64,000 bases of DNA from Paenibacillus sp. BIC5C1 (GCF_032399705.1 NZ_CP135922.1:1550001-1614000), one strand, 5' to 3'; positions 44,229-55,134 are shown, counted from the first letter of the stretch. Program-made: numbers and translations. The notes: generated from the letters alone by a model not told the origin.

Positions 44229-44699
44229 CTATTTATTCATCAAATGTTTATAAGGCGAATAGTCAATTTGGTTTTTCTCCAGAAATTTCACCAAAAACTT
44301 ATTATCCCGCTTCGGTGTGGCTATAATGTATCCTTTAATGCAATGATCTCTGGATACTTCAGTTGCATTATTTTCGTATGCAATTTTGCCGATTTCTGCT
44401 GCTATGGAATGTTTGGCGATATCTCGAAATGGGCCGGGAACAGGTTCTACAAGTTGGTCGAGAAAAGCTTTTGCTTCATCTGTCCATAGATGACGGCTGG
44501 TTTCAACCCAGTGATTCTGCCAATCAAGTTTCGATTTACCGTCTGCCTTCGGAAGCACTTTCAAAAACTTGCGCATCATAAAAAATCCGCCAACACACAT
44601 ACTTCCAAGCAAAAGAACGGTCCAAAATGCGATCGTGTTCATAAACCAATTGCTGGGGGAACTACTGGTCAACGTCAAAGCGTAGGAGCCGAAAATCAT
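44229..44699 (-). CDS. DUF2621-family membrane protein (YneK-like)
   Basis: 156 residues. One membrane helix near residues 20-45 (AFWTVLLLGSMCVGGFFMM) and a cytoplasmic part with HWVETSRHLWTDEAKAFLD and HCIKGYIIATPKRDN, as in B. subtilis YneK. GAGGTGACTCCGCA precedes the ATG. Function unknown. Confidence 0.82.
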   Translation of the reverse strand: MIFGSYALTLTSSSPSNWFMNTIAFWTVLLLGSMCVGGFFMMRKFLKVLPKADGKSKLDWQNHWVETSRHLWTDEAKAFLDQLVEPVPGPFRDIAKHSIAAEIGKIAYENNATEVSRDHCIKGYIIATPKRDNKFLVKFLEKNQIDYSPYKHLMNK

Positions 44700-44865
44700 T
44701 GCGGAGTCACCTCGGTTTATTGATTTTCACGGAAAGACGGATTCCGCCCACCATGTTCCAAATTACAGCTGTAAAAAATAGCCTATATCCCGAATTATAG
44801 CGCATTTCTAGATTTATTTCGATAATCGCGTTAGAATAAGGGATAATTCAGAAAAAGGGGGATTA

Positions 44866-45996
44866 ATGATGCTTAAAATCGGCTCCCATGTGTCCTTTTC
44901 GGACAAGGGATTATTGAGTGCAACGAAGGAAGCGTCCTCGTACGGTTCCAGTTCGTTTATGATATATACGGGTGCACCGCAAAATACCCGCCGCAAGCCT
45001 ATTGAGTCCATGTTTATTGAGGAAGGCAAGCTTGCGATGCAAGAGGGCGGAATGGAAGATATCGTTGTCCATGCGCCATACATTATTAACCTCGGATCAT
45101 ACAAAGAAAACACGTATGAACTGGCCGTAAGTTTCCTTCAGGAAGAGATTCGTCGTACACATGCGATTGGTGTCAAAAATATCGTGCTGCATCCCGGCGC
45201 ATTTACGGACAAGGACGCTCACTACGGCATCGGACGTATTGCTGAAGGCTTAAATGAAGTGCTGGACGGTGTGAAAGAGACGGATGTGAACATCGCTCTG
45301 GAAACAATGGCTGGCAAAGGTACTGAAATGGGCCGCAGCTTCGAAGAAATTGCTCAGATTATCGAGAAGGTTACACACAATGAACGCCTTACTGTATGTA
45401 TGGATACATGTCACATTCACGATGCGGGTTATGATATCGTGAATGACCTGGACGGTGTTCTTGAACAATTTGATCGTACGGTAGGGCTTGACCGCATTGC
45501 CGTAATGCATATTAATGATAGTAAGAACCCTGTGGGTGCGCACAAGGACCGTCATACACCGATTGGCTCCGGCTGGATTGGTTTTGAAGCAATTAACCGT
45601 ATCGTGCATCACGAGGCTCTTCAGGGACGCCCATTTATTTTGGAAACGCCTTGGATTGGCAAAGAGGCCAAAACTCAGCGTCCTATGTATGAAGCAGAGA
45701 TTGCATTGCTTCGCGGGGATGTTGCTGGTCGATTTGGTCCCGAATTCCTGACAGAAGTGGAACAACTGCATCATTTCTTCAAAGGAAAAGAGATTGAGTC
45801 CCGTTCATATGTTCTGGATATCTGGACGTTGCTCAAAAATGATGCCAAAGCGAAGAAAGCCGATCCACGTGAGCCGTTGGAGCGTCTGTATGACCTCGTG
45901 GCTGAAGCCGCATTGTTCCCGCACTTGAATGAAGAACAACTGAATCATCGTTTGATCGCCTGGCTTGCAGGCAAAGAAGTTTTTGTCACGGCCTAG
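44866..45996 (+). CDS. nfo: endonuclease IV (deoxyribonuclease IV) with extra C-terminus
   Basis: 376 residues against ~300 for the family. Residues 1-280 form the AP endonuclease TIM barrel with zinc ligands in [36 protein letters not shown] and [16 protein letters not shown]. It cuts DNA at abasic sites in base-excision repair. The last ~90 residues ([39 protein letters not shown]) have no motif I can name. Two ATG codons; 44866 and 44869 are both possible. Confidence 0.92.
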   Translation: MMLKIGSHVSFSDKGLLSATKEASSYGSSSFMIYTGAPQNTRRKPIESMFIEEGKLAMQEGGMEDIVVHAPYIINLGSYKENTYELAVSFLQEEIRRTHAIGVKNIVLHPGAFTDKDAHYGIGRIAEGLNEVLDGVKETDVNIALETMAGKGTEMGRSFEEIAQIIEKVTHNERLTVCMDTCHIHDAGYDIVNDLDGVLEQFDRTVGLDRIAVMHINDSKNPVGAHKDRHTPIGSGWIGFEAINRIVHHEALQGRPFILETPWIGKEAKTQRPMYEAEIALLRGDVAGRFGPEFLTEVEQLHHFFKGKEIESRSYVLDIWTLLKNDAKAKKADPREPLERLYDLVAEAALFPHLNEEQLNHRLIAWLAGKEVFVTA

Positions 45997-46018
45997 TTGA
46001 AGGAGGAAGAATAACCCG

Positions 46019-46912
46019 ATGGAGATTCACGCTAAACAAGTACGACCTGATGTTAAAAACCGCGCCGATCGGGCGCGGATGCTTATTTCCTGTCCGGATG
46101 GACCGGGAATTGTTGCCGCAGTATCCCATTTCTTGCACCAGCATGGTGCAAACATTGTACAGTCGGACCAATACACAATGGACCCGGCTGGCGGCATGTT
46201 TTTTATGCGGATCGAGTTCGATCTTCCACAATTATCGTTAAACCTGCCTAAGCTGGAGGCTGATTTTGAAGAAGTGGCAAACCGATTCAAAATGGATTGG
46301 AGTCTCTCTGCGGTTAGCCGTAAGAAGAAACTTGCTATCTTTGTATCCAAGGAGGATCACTGTCTGGTTGAGCTGTTGTGGCAATGGCAGGCTGGCGATC
46401 TGGATGCAGACATCGCACTTGTTGTGAGCAATCATCTGGATATGAAGGACTATGTAGAATCATTTGGCATTCCTTATCATCATATTCCGGTTACAGCAGA
46501 TACGAAGAAAGAAGCGGAACAACGTCAGTTGGACGTTATTGGTAATGATATCGACGTAATTATTCTTGCGCGTTACATGCAGATCATTTCCCCGATGTTC
46601 ATTGAGCATTACCGCAATCGTATTATTAACATTCATCACTCGTTTCTGCCTGCCTTTGTCGGCGGTAAACCGTATGCCCAAGCGTACAACAGAGGTGTCA
46701 AAATTATCGGTGCTACAGCTCACTATGTTACGGAAGAGCTGGATGGCGGACCAATCATTGAGCAGGACGTTCAGCGTGTAAGCCACGGGGATGATGTAAC
46801 TGAGTTGAAACGTATTGGACGTACCATTGAGCGGGTAGTTCTTGCTCGTGCCGTTAAATGGCATGTTGAAGACCGTGTACTGGTTCATGAAAATAAAACC
46901 GTTGTGTTTTAA
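46019..46912 (+). CDS. purU: formyltetrahydrofolate deformylase
   Basis: 297 residues. N-terminal ACT domain (GPGIVAAVSHFLHQHGANIV) and C-terminal formyltransferase-like domain with NIHHSFLPAFVGGKPYAQA and the Asp of DGGPIIEQDV. It hydrolyses 10-formyl-THF to THF and formate, balancing one-carbon pools. AAGGAGG before the ATG. Confidence 0.97.
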   Translation: MEIHAKQVRPDVKNRADRARMLISCPDGPGIVAAVSHFLHQHGANIVQSDQYTMDPAGGMFFMRIEFDLPQLSLNLPKLEADFEEVANRFKMDWSLSAVSRKKKLAIFVSKEDHCLVELLWQWQAGDLDADIALVVSNHLDMKDYVESFGIPYHHIPVTADTKKEAEQRQLDVIGNDIDVIILARYMQIISPMFIEHYRNRIINIHHSFLPAFVGGKPYAQAYNRGVKIIGATAHYVTEELDGGPIIEQDVQRVSHGDDVTELKRIGRTIERVVLARAVKWHVEDRVLVHENKTVVF

Positions 46913-46978
46913 GCTAATGCTTTAATACTGCGCAAGGTTGATTCGGAAAGATACAGTTCAGTTCTATTCCGAAAAAAG

Positions 46979-47033
46979 AAAAGGCGATTCCCTATTCATG
47001 TCTAAACGGGGGATCGCCTTTTTGACTGTGTTT
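46979..47033. terminator. bidirectional terminator between purU and the YqhR-like gene
   Basis: AAAAGGCGATTCCC pairs with GGGGGATCGCCTTTTT. The left arm overlaps the end of the YqhR-like gene. Confidence 0.8.
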
Positions 47034-47480
47034 CCATACATGACCGCATACACCAACGGCCACGCCAAATAACACATGCCCTGCCAGCCAGTAAAATATG
47101 GCTTTTATATCATATAGATCAGGCACACGGCTTGATAGCTGGGAGAGCGGGATATACAGCAGGGAAGAGAGAACGCCGATCAGGACGCCATTGGCTATCG
47201 GATGACCTGAACGCTGAATCCACCATATGTAGAAGATACCAATGATAATGGAAACGATAAGATGCAGCATAAATTCAATGTATTCAGGTAATGTCGGCGG
47301 AAGCCATGGAACAAAATCAATGTTCAGCAGCAAGGTATAGACTTTTTCACCAGTGTAAGTCTGCATAGCCTTTAAAAAGAACCCAAGCACCAGTCCGGAT
47401 GTAAGACCTGTTAAAACCCCGGCTTTCCAGGGTAATATGTGCTTTAGCGAATTTGGTGACTTAGCCAAATGTTCCGGCAT
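46992..47480 (-). CDS. YqhR-like conserved membrane protein
   Basis: 162 residues from the ATG at 47480, eight bases after AAGGAGG. About five membrane segments (VLTGLTSGLVLGFFLKAMQ, FMLHLIVSIIIGIFYIWWI, ANGVLIGVLSSLLYIPL, AIFYWLAGHVLFGVAVGVCG). The pattern fits YqhR from Bacillus; the family call is moderate. Function unknown. Confidence 0.6.
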   Translation of the reverse strand: MPEHLAKSPNSLKHILPWKAGVLTGLTSGLVLGFFLKAMQTYTGEKVYTLLLNIDFVPWLPPTLPEYIEFMLHLIVSIIIGIFYIWWIQRSGHPIANGVLIGVLSSLLYIPLSQLSSRVPDLYDIKAIFYWLAGHVLFGVAVGVCGHVWKHSQKGDPPFRHE

Positions 47481-47667
47481 ATGCGAATCCTCCTTTCCAT
47501 ATGAAGTACAACCTAATGTACACAAAAGTCCAATTTTTCCAATCATGATCAAAGACCATTATATGCAAAATCAACTTCGATATCTAAAAAGAGTATGGTT
47601 TTCCGCTTAAAGGTTATACTTCATCCGATGGATTTGCGATGCTGGCTGAGCTAGAAGATATGTAGAA

Positions 47668-47799
47668 ATGCTCAGTATGACACTCTTTTTGCGCAACTGG
47701 AAACAAATCCCTCGTCATAAACAGCCGAATTTTCCCGATCTTCTAAAAGAAGGTTATGGAAAAGCTTCACGCCAAGTGATACAATACAAAAGTGAATAA
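47668..47799 (+). CDS. possible 43-residue protein
   Basis: ATG at 47668 to TAA 47799, giving MLSMTLFLRNWKQIPRHKQP and a basic, coding-like tail (LLKEGYGKASRQ). No ribosome site. A different frame just upstream reads GYTSSDGFAMLAELEDM to a stop, so this may be a decayed gene. The rest of the 433-bp gap before tkt holds nothing I can name. Confidence 0.3.
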   Translation: MLSMTLFLRNWKQIPRHKQPNFPDLLKEGYGKASRQVIQYKSE

Positions 47800-47913
47800 G
47801 TCAAAATGAAACACTCAAGCGGATTCACTTATTGTGAAATTCGGTTTGCTTGTATGATGAGAGGGATTCGCTTGCGCAACCCGACTTATCTAAAGACATG
47901 AGGAGGACAAACC

Positions 47914-49956
47914 ATGACTGACAAGAACGAAGCGATTCAAAAGGAAGAGAACAACACCATCGACAACCTGTCGATCACTACCGTACGTACACTGGCGATT
48001 GATGCAATCGAGAAGGCAAATTCCGGACACCCGGGAATGCCGATGGGCTCCGCTCCAATGGGGTACCAACTTTTTGCAAAAACGATGACACATAACCCGG
48101 ACCACCCAACTTGGGTTAACCGGGACCGTTTTGTCCTGTCCGCAGGACATGGCTCCATGTTGCTTTACAGCTTGCTTCACCTGAGTGGGTATGACCTGCC
48201 TATGGAAGAATTGAAACAGTTCCGTCAATGGGGAAGCAAAACGCCGGGTCACCCGGAATTCGGACATACTGCAGGCGTTGACGCAACAACTGGACCACTG
48301 GGCCAAGGTATTGCTATGGCTGTAGGTATGGCTATGGCTGAAGCTCAACTGGGCGCAACATACAATAAAGACAAATTCAACGTAATCGACCACTACACAT
48401 ACGCAATCTGTGGTGACGGTGACTTGATGGAAGGCGTATCCCATGAATCAGCTTCCCTGGCTGGACGTTTGCACTTGGGCAAATTGATCATGTTGTTCGA
48501 CTCCAATGACATCACTTTGGACGGTAAATTGAACCTGTCTTCTTCTGAGAGCATCGCGAAGCGTTTTGAAGCTTACGGCTGGCAAGTGCTGCGCGTTGAA
48601 GATGGTAACGATCTACCTGCAATCCAAAAAGCAATTGAGGAAGGTCAAGCAGATACGCTTCGCCCTACATTGATTGAAGTTAAAACTGTAATTGGTTACG
48701 GTAGCCCGAACAAACAAGGTAAAGGCGGCCACGGCGGTACTCACGGATCTCCACTGGGTGCAGACGAAGCCAAATTGACTAAAGAGTTTTACAAATGGGT
48801 TTACGAGGAAGATTTCCACGTTCCAACTGAAGTTCGCGAACACTTTGCACAAGTGAAAGATCGTGGTATCTCTGCAAACAAAGCATGGGACGAGAAATTT
48901 GCCGAGTACAAAAAAGCATTCCCTGAGCTGGCAGCTCAATTCGAAACGGCAATCAATGGCGACCTTCCAGAAGGTTGGGATCGCGATCTGCCTAAATATG
49001 CAGCAACAGACAAAGCTGTATCCACTCGTGTAGCTTCAGGTAATGCACTGAACGGTTTGGCTCATAACGTGCCACAACTGACAGGTGGATCTGCTGACTT
49101 GGAAAGCTCCACAATGACTCACTTGAACAACCTGGAGAACTTCTCACCTGAAGATTATTCCGGTCGCAACATCTACTTCGGTATCCGTGAATTCGGTATG
49201 GCTGGAGCAATGAACGGTATGGCACTGCACAGTGGTGTGAAAGTATTCGGAGGTACATTCTTCGTATTTACAGACTATCTGCGTCCAGCTGTTCGTCTGG
49301 CTGCCCTGATGGGTCTGCCTGTAACGTACGTCCTGACTCACGACAGTATCGCTGTTGGTGAAGACGGTCCTACTCACGAACCAATCGAGCAATTGGCATC
49401 CCTGCGTATCATTCCTAACCTGACGGTTATACGTCCAGCTGACGGTAATGAAACTTCTGCAGCATGGGCTTATGCGCTTGAGAACAAGAGCAACCCGGTT
49501 GCACTCGTACTCACTCGTCAAAACCTGCCGATTCTGGAAGGTACTGTTGAAGGTTCCCGTGAAAACGTGAAACGTGGCGCGTATGTTGTCTCTGATGCAA
49601 AAGAAGGCAAAGCTGTTGCCCAAATCATCGCTACAGGTTCCGAAGTGCAACTGGCTGTCAAAGCCCAAGCAGCACTTGCTGAACAAGGCATCCAAGTTCG
49701 CGTAATCAGCATGCCGAGCTGGGATCTGTTCGAGAAACAGGACAAAGCATACAAAGAATCCGTCCTGCTTCCGGATGTTAAAGCTCGTCTGGCGATTGAA
49801 ATGGCTCACCCAATGGGTTGGGAAAAATATGTCGGCGATCAAGGAGACATTCTCGGAATCAGCACATTTGGTGCATCGGCGCCTGGCGACCGTGTTATCC
49901 AAGAGTATGGTTTCACTGTGGAAAACGTGGTTAGCCGCGTAAAAGCATTGCTGTAA
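47914..49956 (+). CDS. tkt: transketolase
   Basis: 680 residues. Thiamine diphosphate site [12 protein letters not shown] and catalytic residues in [20 protein letters not shown], with the pyrimidine-binding [14 protein letters not shown]. The enzyme moves two-carbon units in the pentose phosphate pathway. AGGAGG before the ATG. Strong codon bias (highly expressed). Followed by ppnP and pgi. Confidence 0.98.
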   Translation: MTDKNEAIQKEENNTIDNLSITTVRTLAIDAIEKANSGHPGMPMGSAPMGYQLFAKTMTHNPDHPTWVNRDRFVLSAGHGSMLLYSLLHLSGYDLPMEELKQFRQWGSKTPGHPEFGHTAGVDATTGPLGQGIAMAVGMAMAEAQLGATYNKDKFNVIDHYTYAICGDGDLMEGVSHESASLAGRLHLGKLIMLFDSNDITLDGKLNLSSSESIAKRFEAYGWQVLRVEDGNDLPAIQKAIEEGQADTLRPTLIEVKTVIGYGSPNKQGKGGHGGTHGSPLGADEAKLTKEFYKWVYEEDFHVPTEVREHFAQVKDRGISANKAWDEKFAEYKKAFPELAAQFETAINGDLPEGWDRDLPKYAATDKAVSTRVASGNALNGLAHNVPQLTGGSADLESSTMTHLNNLENFSPEDYSGRNIYFGIREFGMAGAMNGMALHSGVKVFGGTFFVFTDYLRPAVRLAALMGLPVTYVLTHDSIAVGEDGPTHEPIEQLASLRIIPNLTVIRPADGNETSAAWAYALENKSNPVALVLTRQNLPILEGTVEGSRENVKRGAYVVSDAKEGKAVAQIIATGSEVQLAVKAQAALAEQGIQVRVISMPSWDLFEKQDKAYKESVLLPDVKARLAIEMAHPMGWEKYVGDQGDILGISTFGASAPGDRVIQEYGFTVENVVSRVKALL

Positions 49957-50030
49957 TAGCTTGAAAAATGCTGCAGGAGGGACAGTTAACTTCTGTCCTG
50001 CCGAGCAGTAAGTGAATTCCGGCAGAGAAT

Positions 50031-50046
50031 GGGTGGGCGACCACCC
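50031..50046 (+). other. GNRA-capped hairpin between tkt and ppnP
   Basis: GGGTGG-GCGA-CCACCC, perfect six-base stem with a GCGA tetraloop, preceded by a GGACAG/CTGTCC hairpin. Probably stabilises the tkt message or weakly terminates. Confidence 0.45.
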
Positions 50047-50096
50047 TGATCTGTTTTGCCTTTTGTTTTCATTAACTTCAGGGGGAGCGGGTACGC

Positions 50097-50414
50097 ATGT
50101 CACAGTTTGATCAAGTCAGTGTAGTGAAAGAGGCCAACATTTATTATGAGGGCCAGGTAACTAGCAGAACAGTTATTTTGGGGGATGGCAGCAAGGTGAC
50201 CCTGGGCATTATGCTTCCAGGCAGTTATGAGTTCGGTACAGATTCCCGTGAGATTATGGAGATTCTGTCCGGCGATCTGAGAGTATTACTTCCCGGAGAA
50301 GAAGATTGGCAAGAGATTCAAGGTCAAGCTACGTTCCACGTGCCTGCCGAATCCAAATTTAAACTGGAGATACGCAGCGTTACCGACTACTGCTGCTCGT
50401 ACCCGGCGGAATAA
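50097..50414 (+). CDS. ppnP: pyrimidine/purine nucleoside phosphorylase
   Basis: 105 residues of the PpnP (YaiE, DUF1255) cupin family: [49 protein letters not shown] and the end [18 protein letters not shown]. It cleaves many nucleosides to base and ribose-1-phosphate. GGGGGAG ribosome site. Confidence 0.95.
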   Translation: MSQFDQVSVVKEANIYYEGQVTSRTVILGDGSKVTLGIMLPGSYEFGTDSREIMEILSGDLRVLLPGEEDWQEIQGQATFHVPAESKFKLEIRSVTDYCCSYPAE

Positions 50415-50419
50415 TACAA

Positions 50420-50466
50420 GAAGGGTAACCAGAACCGCGACTCGCGGATTCGGTTAACCCTTTTTG
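50420..50466 (+). terminator. terminator after ppnP
   Basis: AAGGGTAACC pairs with GGTTAACCCTT through a long GC-rich helix, followed by a T run. Confidence 0.85.
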
Positions 50467-50598
50467 CTTCTTAAACTCTACGACAAAGTTCGGGCTGCAA
50501 GCTTGTCAGCCCTGTGGATTTGAAGTATCCTTAGGCTAAGTTGTTTTGAATGGAAAACGGAAAAAATACGCTACCGATATCAGGAGGTTTTATAGATC

Positions 50599-51954
50599 AT
50601 GGCAAAAAAAGTGAAGTTTGACTACAGCACTGCCCTGCAATTCGTCAATCAGCATGAAGTGGACTATTTCGCTGAACCGATTCGTTTGGCTCACGAGCAG
50701 CTCCACAACGGAACGGGAACCGGATCGGACTATCTGGGCTGGATTGACCTGCCTACCGCTTATGACAAAGAAGAGTTCTCCCGTATTCAAAAAGCGGCTG
50801 CTAAAATCCAAAGCGATTCTGAAGTACTGATCGTCATCGGTATTGGTGGATCATACCTTGGCGCACGTGCAGCGATTGAGATGCTTACGCACTCTTTCTA
50901 CAACAATCTGCCAAAAGACAAACGCAAAACGCCTGAAATCTACTTTGCTGGAAACAACATCAGCTCCACGTATGTAACTCATTTGCTGGATCTGGTTGAA
51001 GGCAAAGACTTCTCCGTTAACGTGATCTCCAAATCCGGTACAACAACAGAGCCGGCGATTGCTTTCCGTATCTTCCGTGCAGCACTGGAGAAAAAATACG
51101 GTAAAGAAGAAGCTCGCAAACGTATCTATGCTACAACAGATAAAGAGCGCGGAGCACTGAAAAAACTGGCGAATGAAGAAGGCTATGAATCCTTCATTAT
51201 CCCGGATGATGTAGGTGGACGTTACTCCGTTCTGACGGCTGTAGGTTTGCTGCCAATCGCAGCAGCTGGCATCAGCATCGAAGAAATGATGCAAGGTGCG
51301 GCTGACGCTTCCAAAGAATACAGCAACCCGAACGTAGCCGAGAACGAAGCGTATCAATATGCAGCTGTTCGTAACGCACTGTATCGCAAAGGTAAAGGAA
51401 CAGAAATCCTCGTGAACTACGAGCCATCCCTGCACTTTGTATCCGAATGGTGGAAACAGCTTTACGGAGAGAGTGAAGGTAAAGACTACAAAGGGATTTA
51501 TCCTGCATCCGTTGATTTCTCAACTGACTTGCACTCGATGGGTCAATTCATTCAAGAGGGCAGCCGGAACATCTTCGAAACTGTGATTCAGGTTGCTGAA
51601 GTATCGGAGCATATTTCGATCGAAGCGGATCCAGATGATCTGGATGGTCTGAATTTCCTTGAAGGTAAAACGATGGACTTTGTTAACAAAAAAGCGTTCC
51701 AAGGAACACTGCTTGCACACACAGATGGTCAAGTACCAAACTTGATTGTGAACATTCCAGATATGTCTCCATATTCTTTCGGATATCTGGTATACTTCTT
51801 TGAAAAAGCATGCGGCATTAGTGGTTACCTGCTGGGAGTCAATCCATTTGACCAACCAGGCGTGGAAGCTTACAAGAAAAATATGTTCGCTTTGCTGGGC
51901 AAACCAGGCTTTGAAGAAGAGAAAGCAGCGCTTGAAGCGAGACTTTCCGAATAA
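50599..51954 (+). CDS. pgi: glucose-6-phosphate isomerase
   Basis: 451 residues, the short Firmicutes form. Sugar-isomerase motifs [28 protein letters not shown] and a [18 protein letters not shown]-terminal helix. It interconverts glucose-6-P and fructose-6-P. AGGAGG ribosome site; strong codon bias. Its terminator lies at 52043-52083. Confidence 0.98.
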   Translation: MAKKVKFDYSTALQFVNQHEVDYFAEPIRLAHEQLHNGTGTGSDYLGWIDLPTAYDKEEFSRIQKAAAKIQSDSEVLIVIGIGGSYLGARAAIEMLTHSFYNNLPKDKRKTPEIYFAGNNISSTYVTHLLDLVEGKDFSVNVISKSGTTTEPAIAFRIFRAALEKKYGKEEARKRIYATTDKERGALKKLANEEGYESFIIPDDVGGRYSVLTAVGLLPIAAAGISIEEMMQGAADASKEYSNPNVAENEAYQYAAVRNALYRKGKGTEILVNYEPSLHFVSEWWKQLYGESEGKDYKGIYPASVDFSTDLHSMGQFIQEGSRNIFETVIQVAEVSEHISIEADPDDLDGLNFLEGKTMDFVNKKAFQGTLLAHTDGQVPNLIVNIPDMSPYSFGYLVYFFEKACGISGYLLGVNPFDQPGVEAYKKNMFALLGKPGFEEEKAALEARLSE

Positions 51955-52042
51955 TTCATCGGTCTGCTCATATAGTTAAATAAGGTAATGTAATTACATT
52001 CGGGGAGTCATTGTGAAGCAATGGTTTCCCGGATGTTAAACC

Positions 52043-52083
52043 AAGGCAGTTCGTCCGCGTGCGTGCGGGGAACTGCTTTCTTG
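52043..52083 (+). terminator. terminator after pgi
   Basis: AAGGCAGTTC and GGAACTGCTTT pair around a GC-rich core, then TTGT. Confidence 0.7.
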
Positions 52084-52118
52084 TAAAATGGATCAAATTG
52101 GTGGAAAGTTGGATAGGG

Positions 52119-52751
52119 ATGATTGAACGTTATCGCACGGTTCGAGGACCGGGCAATCTGGAAATTGTAATCAAAAAGTCGCGATTTATCGGTCATATTA
52201 TGCCGGTCACGACGGAAGAAGAAGCAAACGCTTTTATCGATGAAATCAAGAAAAAACATTGGAATGCTACTCATAACTGCTCGGCGTACATGATTGGTGA
52301 GCGGGATGAGATCCAGAAGCAATCCGATGATGGCGAACCAAGCGGAACCGCTGGCAAACCGATTCTTGAAGTCATCAAAAATCAGCAATTGAAAAATGTG
52401 GCTATCGTTGTTACACGTTACTTTGGGGGAATTATGCTTGGAGCAGGTGGGTTAATTCGCGCTTATACGGATGGAGCAGTTGCAGCCATTGAAGCCGGGG
52501 AAGCGATTACCAAAGTGCTCCATCGTGAAGTGTTTGTTGAACTGGATTATACATGGCTGGGCAAAGTGGAAAATGAATTAAGGAGTCGGGAAGTCCGTAC
52601 AGGTGAAACTGGGTTCACCGATAAGGTTACGTTGACTTGTCTTCCGCCGGATAGTGAAACCGAGGCATTTGTGGCCTGGATCACAGATTTGACGCAAGGG
52701 CAATCCCGGATCACGGAGGGACAGCGGCTTTATTTTATTGAAGGGGAATAA
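52119..52751 (+). CDS. YigZ (IMPACT) family protein
   Basis: 211 residues from the ATG at 52119, preceded by GGATAGGG. YigZ/IMPACT signature KSRFIGHIMPVTTEEEA, THNCSAYMIG and TRYFGGIMLGAGGLIRAY. Domain of unknown activity in bacteria; the eukaryotic homologue regulates Gcn2. Followed by the TetR gene after 5 bases, so probably co-transcribed. Confidence 0.93.
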   Translation: MIERYRTVRGPGNLEIVIKKSRFIGHIMPVTTEEEANAFIDEIKKKHWNATHNCSAYMIGERDEIQKQSDDGEPSGTAGKPILEVIKNQQLKNVAIVVTRYFGGIMLGAGGLIRAYTDGAVAAIEAGEAITKVLHREVFVELDYTWLGKVENELRSREVRTGETGFTDKVTLTCLPPDSETEAFVAWITDLTQGQSRITEGQRLYFIEGE

Positions 52752-52756
52752 AATAT

Positions 52757-53359
52757 ATGGCTAGAAGAGCAGTCGAACAGGAGTTGTCGAGGGAGCGGAT
52801 ACTGGAGGCGGCGAGGCATCTTTTTATTACCAAAGGATACCGTGCCATTTCGATGCGAAGCATCGGCCAGCATCTGGGCTATAGTCATGGGTCGCTGTAT
52901 TATCATTTTAAGGAAAAGGCAGAGCTGTTTTATGCCATCGTGGTTGAAGATTTCAATCATCTGGGGCATTTGCTGCTGCAAGCCATGGTCAGGCCAGTCA
53001 TGGGCGGCGTGAGCAAGGTTGAACATATCATGATGGAGTTTATTCGTTTTGGTTTGGAGAATCCGTATCAGTATGAGATCATGTTCATGATTCGGGATGA
53101 GGAATTGCTATCGTATTGTCGTACGGAGCAAGGAAGATGTTTTGAATTGTTCGCCTCCATTATTCGGCAATACATGAATGAAGAGGGCTGTACGGAAGAG
53201 GATATTCAATGTGTACCACGTACGCTGTTTTTGTCCATGCACGGATTCATATCGTATTACATTCAGGACCGTTTAACCTTTGCAGAGATTGAATCGGCTG
53301 CGTCATCTCATGTCAAAGTACTCTGTCGTAATCTCCAACACCAGCCTGGCGTCCAATAA
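52757..53359 (+). CDS. TetR-family regulator
   Basis: 200 residues. TetR helix-turn-helix ARHLFITKGYRAISMRSIGQ then YSHGSLYYHFKEKAELF in the first 60 residues; the C-terminal ligand domain is helical. Targets unknown. GAAGGGG ribosome site. Confidence 0.9.
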   Translation: MARRAVEQELSRERILEAARHLFITKGYRAISMRSIGQHLGYSHGSLYYHFKEKAELFYAIVVEDFNHLGHLLLQAMVRPVMGGVSKVEHIMMEFIRFGLENPYQYEIMFMIRDEELLSYCRTEQGRCFELFASIIRQYMNEEGCTEEDIQCVPRTLFLSMHGFISYYIQDRLTFAEIESAASSHVKVLCRNLQHQPGVQ

Positions 53360-53458
53360 GGCGCTTTTGTCGCACTCCACACTTCAGGGCGGTGAATTGT
53401 CATAACATTAATTCTTTATAACGTTGTCTCGCGAAAGTATTTGCGCGAAGAAGACCAT

Positions 53459-53508
53459 GACAGGCGGATTACATCCCTAAAATAGGGTGGACCGCCTGTT
53501 TGTTTTTT
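53459..53508 (+). terminator. terminator after the TetR gene
   Basis: GACAGGCGG and CCGCCTGTT pair, with an inner CCCTAAAATAGGG hairpin, then a T run. Confidence 0.8.
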
Positions 53509-53553
53509 TATTTCGACTGATGGGAAATCAATAGAAATGGGGTTGAAATGAAT

Positions 53554-53955
53554 CTAACCTTCCATGATTTTAAGGAAATATTCCCGCTGACGAGGACCAT
53601 CAAATTCGCAAAAATAGATGCCCTGCCATCTGCCAAGCAGTAATCTGCCCTCATGTATAATCACCGTTTGTGATGGGCCGGTTGTGATCGATTTCAAGTG
53701 AGAAGCCGTATTTCCCTCAGCATGCCGATATTCGGGATGTTCCCAAGGATACACTTCGTTCAGACGAAGCAGTACGTCATGTTTGACATCCGGGTCTGCA
53801 TTTTCATTAATTGCAATGCCTGCTGTCGTATGTGGACAATAAATCAATACAGTTCCATTCTGCACACCGCTATTGCGGACAACCTGCTCCACCTCCCGCG
53901 TAATATCCTGCATCTCATCCCTTCGGGATGTCGATAAATTCTTCGTATATAACAT
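53554..53955 (-). CDS. YjbQ family (UPF0047) protein
   Basis: 133 residues from the ATG at 53955, nine bases after AAGGAG. Motifs IYCPHTTAGIAINENADPDV and HEGRLLLGRWQGIYFCEFDG define the family, a trimeric protein with weak thiamine-phosphate synthase activity in the E. coli member. Single gene. Confidence 0.93.
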   Translation of the reverse strand: MLYTKNLSTSRRDEMQDITREVEQVVRNSGVQNGTVLIYCPHTTAGIAINENADPDVKHDVLLRLNEVYPWEHPEYRHAEGNTASHLKSITTGPSQTVIIHEGRLLLGRWQGIYFCEFDGPRQREYFLKIMEG

Positions 53956-54318
53956 ACTACTCAACTCCTTTGCTCCGCATTTTGTCCTCTAGATTGTACC
54001 TTAACCATTAGATACCAAACAAACCACTAAAATAAAGATGACCAAAGAAATCTGGGGATAACAGCGATGGAAGGTAGTTCTGACTGTGTAGAAGGCAGTG
54101 AGATCTTTATAAAATCCATCTCATATGTACGCCGATTATATTCAATAAAAGCATTGACGATTAGCACTGCAAACTGGTAAAGTATCAGATAAGCAAAAAC
54201 CAAGTAGACTAATGGGAATAATATTAAAGTAATAAAATCCAACTTAGGAAAATCGTTGTACCAAAGCAGGAAGACTGCCGACCGGACATAGAACCGGAGG
54301 CTGGGAGGGAATGCAGCA
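53956..54318 (+). other. leader region before the sulfate transporter
   Basis: 363 bp without a clear gene. A possible promoter TTGACG (54154-54159), 18-bp spacer, TAAAGT (54178-54183) lies in it. I see no S-box riboswitch and no clear CymR site. A 71-residue hydrophobic frame on the minus strand lacks a ribosome site. Confidence 0.35.
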
Positions 54319-55134
54319 ATGAATACCGTTCTTCGTCACAAGGGATGGACTTGGGGATTCCGCAGTACCGTATTGCTATATTTTATCGTACTCATTGTAC
54401 TTCCAATCATCGGTGTGTACGTCAATTCCTTCTCTGAAGGATGGAGCAACTTTATCCAAAGCATCATGGACCCAATTGCATGGAAAGCTGTGCTGTTAAC
54501 GATCCGTCTGGCTGTTATAGCCACGGTGATTAACGTCATTTTGGGAACCATGATTGCCTGGGTGCTGACACGTTATCGCTTTTTTGGGAGGTCGTTCCTT
54601 AACAGTCTGGTAGATCTTCCTTTTGCTCTTCCAACAGCCGTTGGTGGCCTGATGATTATGCTGCTCCTGGGTCCGATCAGTGCCATTGGTAAACTGGCGG
54701 AATCCATGGGGTTTGAAATTGTGTTTCACCAGCCTGCGATTGTGATCGCAATGACCTTTGTTACGTTTCCATTCGTCATCCGTGCGGTGCAGCCTTTACT
54801 CGAGGAGATCGATCCTTCAGAGGAAGAGGCATCCTACACGATGGGAGCATCAAAGGCGCGCACATTCAGGCAGGTCATTCTTCCGTCCATGGCTCCGGGT
54901 ATGATTAGTGGGGGAATGCTCGCATTCTCCAGAGCACTGGCCGAATTTGGAGCTGTTGTGCTGGTGGCAGGCAATATTCCGGGAAGAACATTGACGGCTT
55001 CCGTATTTATTTACGGCGAGATCGAAAGTGACAATCCAACCGGTGCCGCGGCCGTATCCGTACTGCTTTTAACACTCTCCTTCCTAATCCTCTGGCTCAT
55101 TAATCTGGTACAGATGCGGGGGAGAAGACGATGA
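54319..55134 (+). CDS. cysT: sulfate/thiosulfate ABC transporter permease CysT
   Basis: 271 residues. About six membrane segments with the permease EAA loop (EEASYTMGASKARTFRQVIL). First gene of a sulfate uptake operon that also contains cysW, cysA and a binding protein. GGGAGGG ribosome site. It overlaps cysW by four bases. Confidence 0.95.
   Translation: MNTVLRHKGWTWGFRSTVLLYFIVLIVLPIIGVYVNSFSEGWSNFIQSIMDPIAWKAVLLTIRLAVIATVINVILGTMIAWVLTRYRFFGRSFLNSLVDLPFALPTAVGGLMIMLLLGPISAIGKLAESMGFEIVFHQPAIVIAMTFVTFPFVIRAVQPLLEEIDPSEEEASYTMGASKARTFRQVILPSMAPGMISGGMLAFSRALAEFGAVVLVAGNIPGRTLTASVFIYGEIESDNPTGAAAVSVLLLTLSFLILWLINLVQMRGRRR

Noticed and set aside
54027-54242. A 71-residue hydrophobic frame on the minus strand
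   Set aside because: TTG start without a ribosome site; hydrophobic codons are expected in AT-rich DNA.
53956-54318. SAM (S-box) or T-box riboswitch before cysT
   Set aside because: Conserved blocks of neither RNA are visible.
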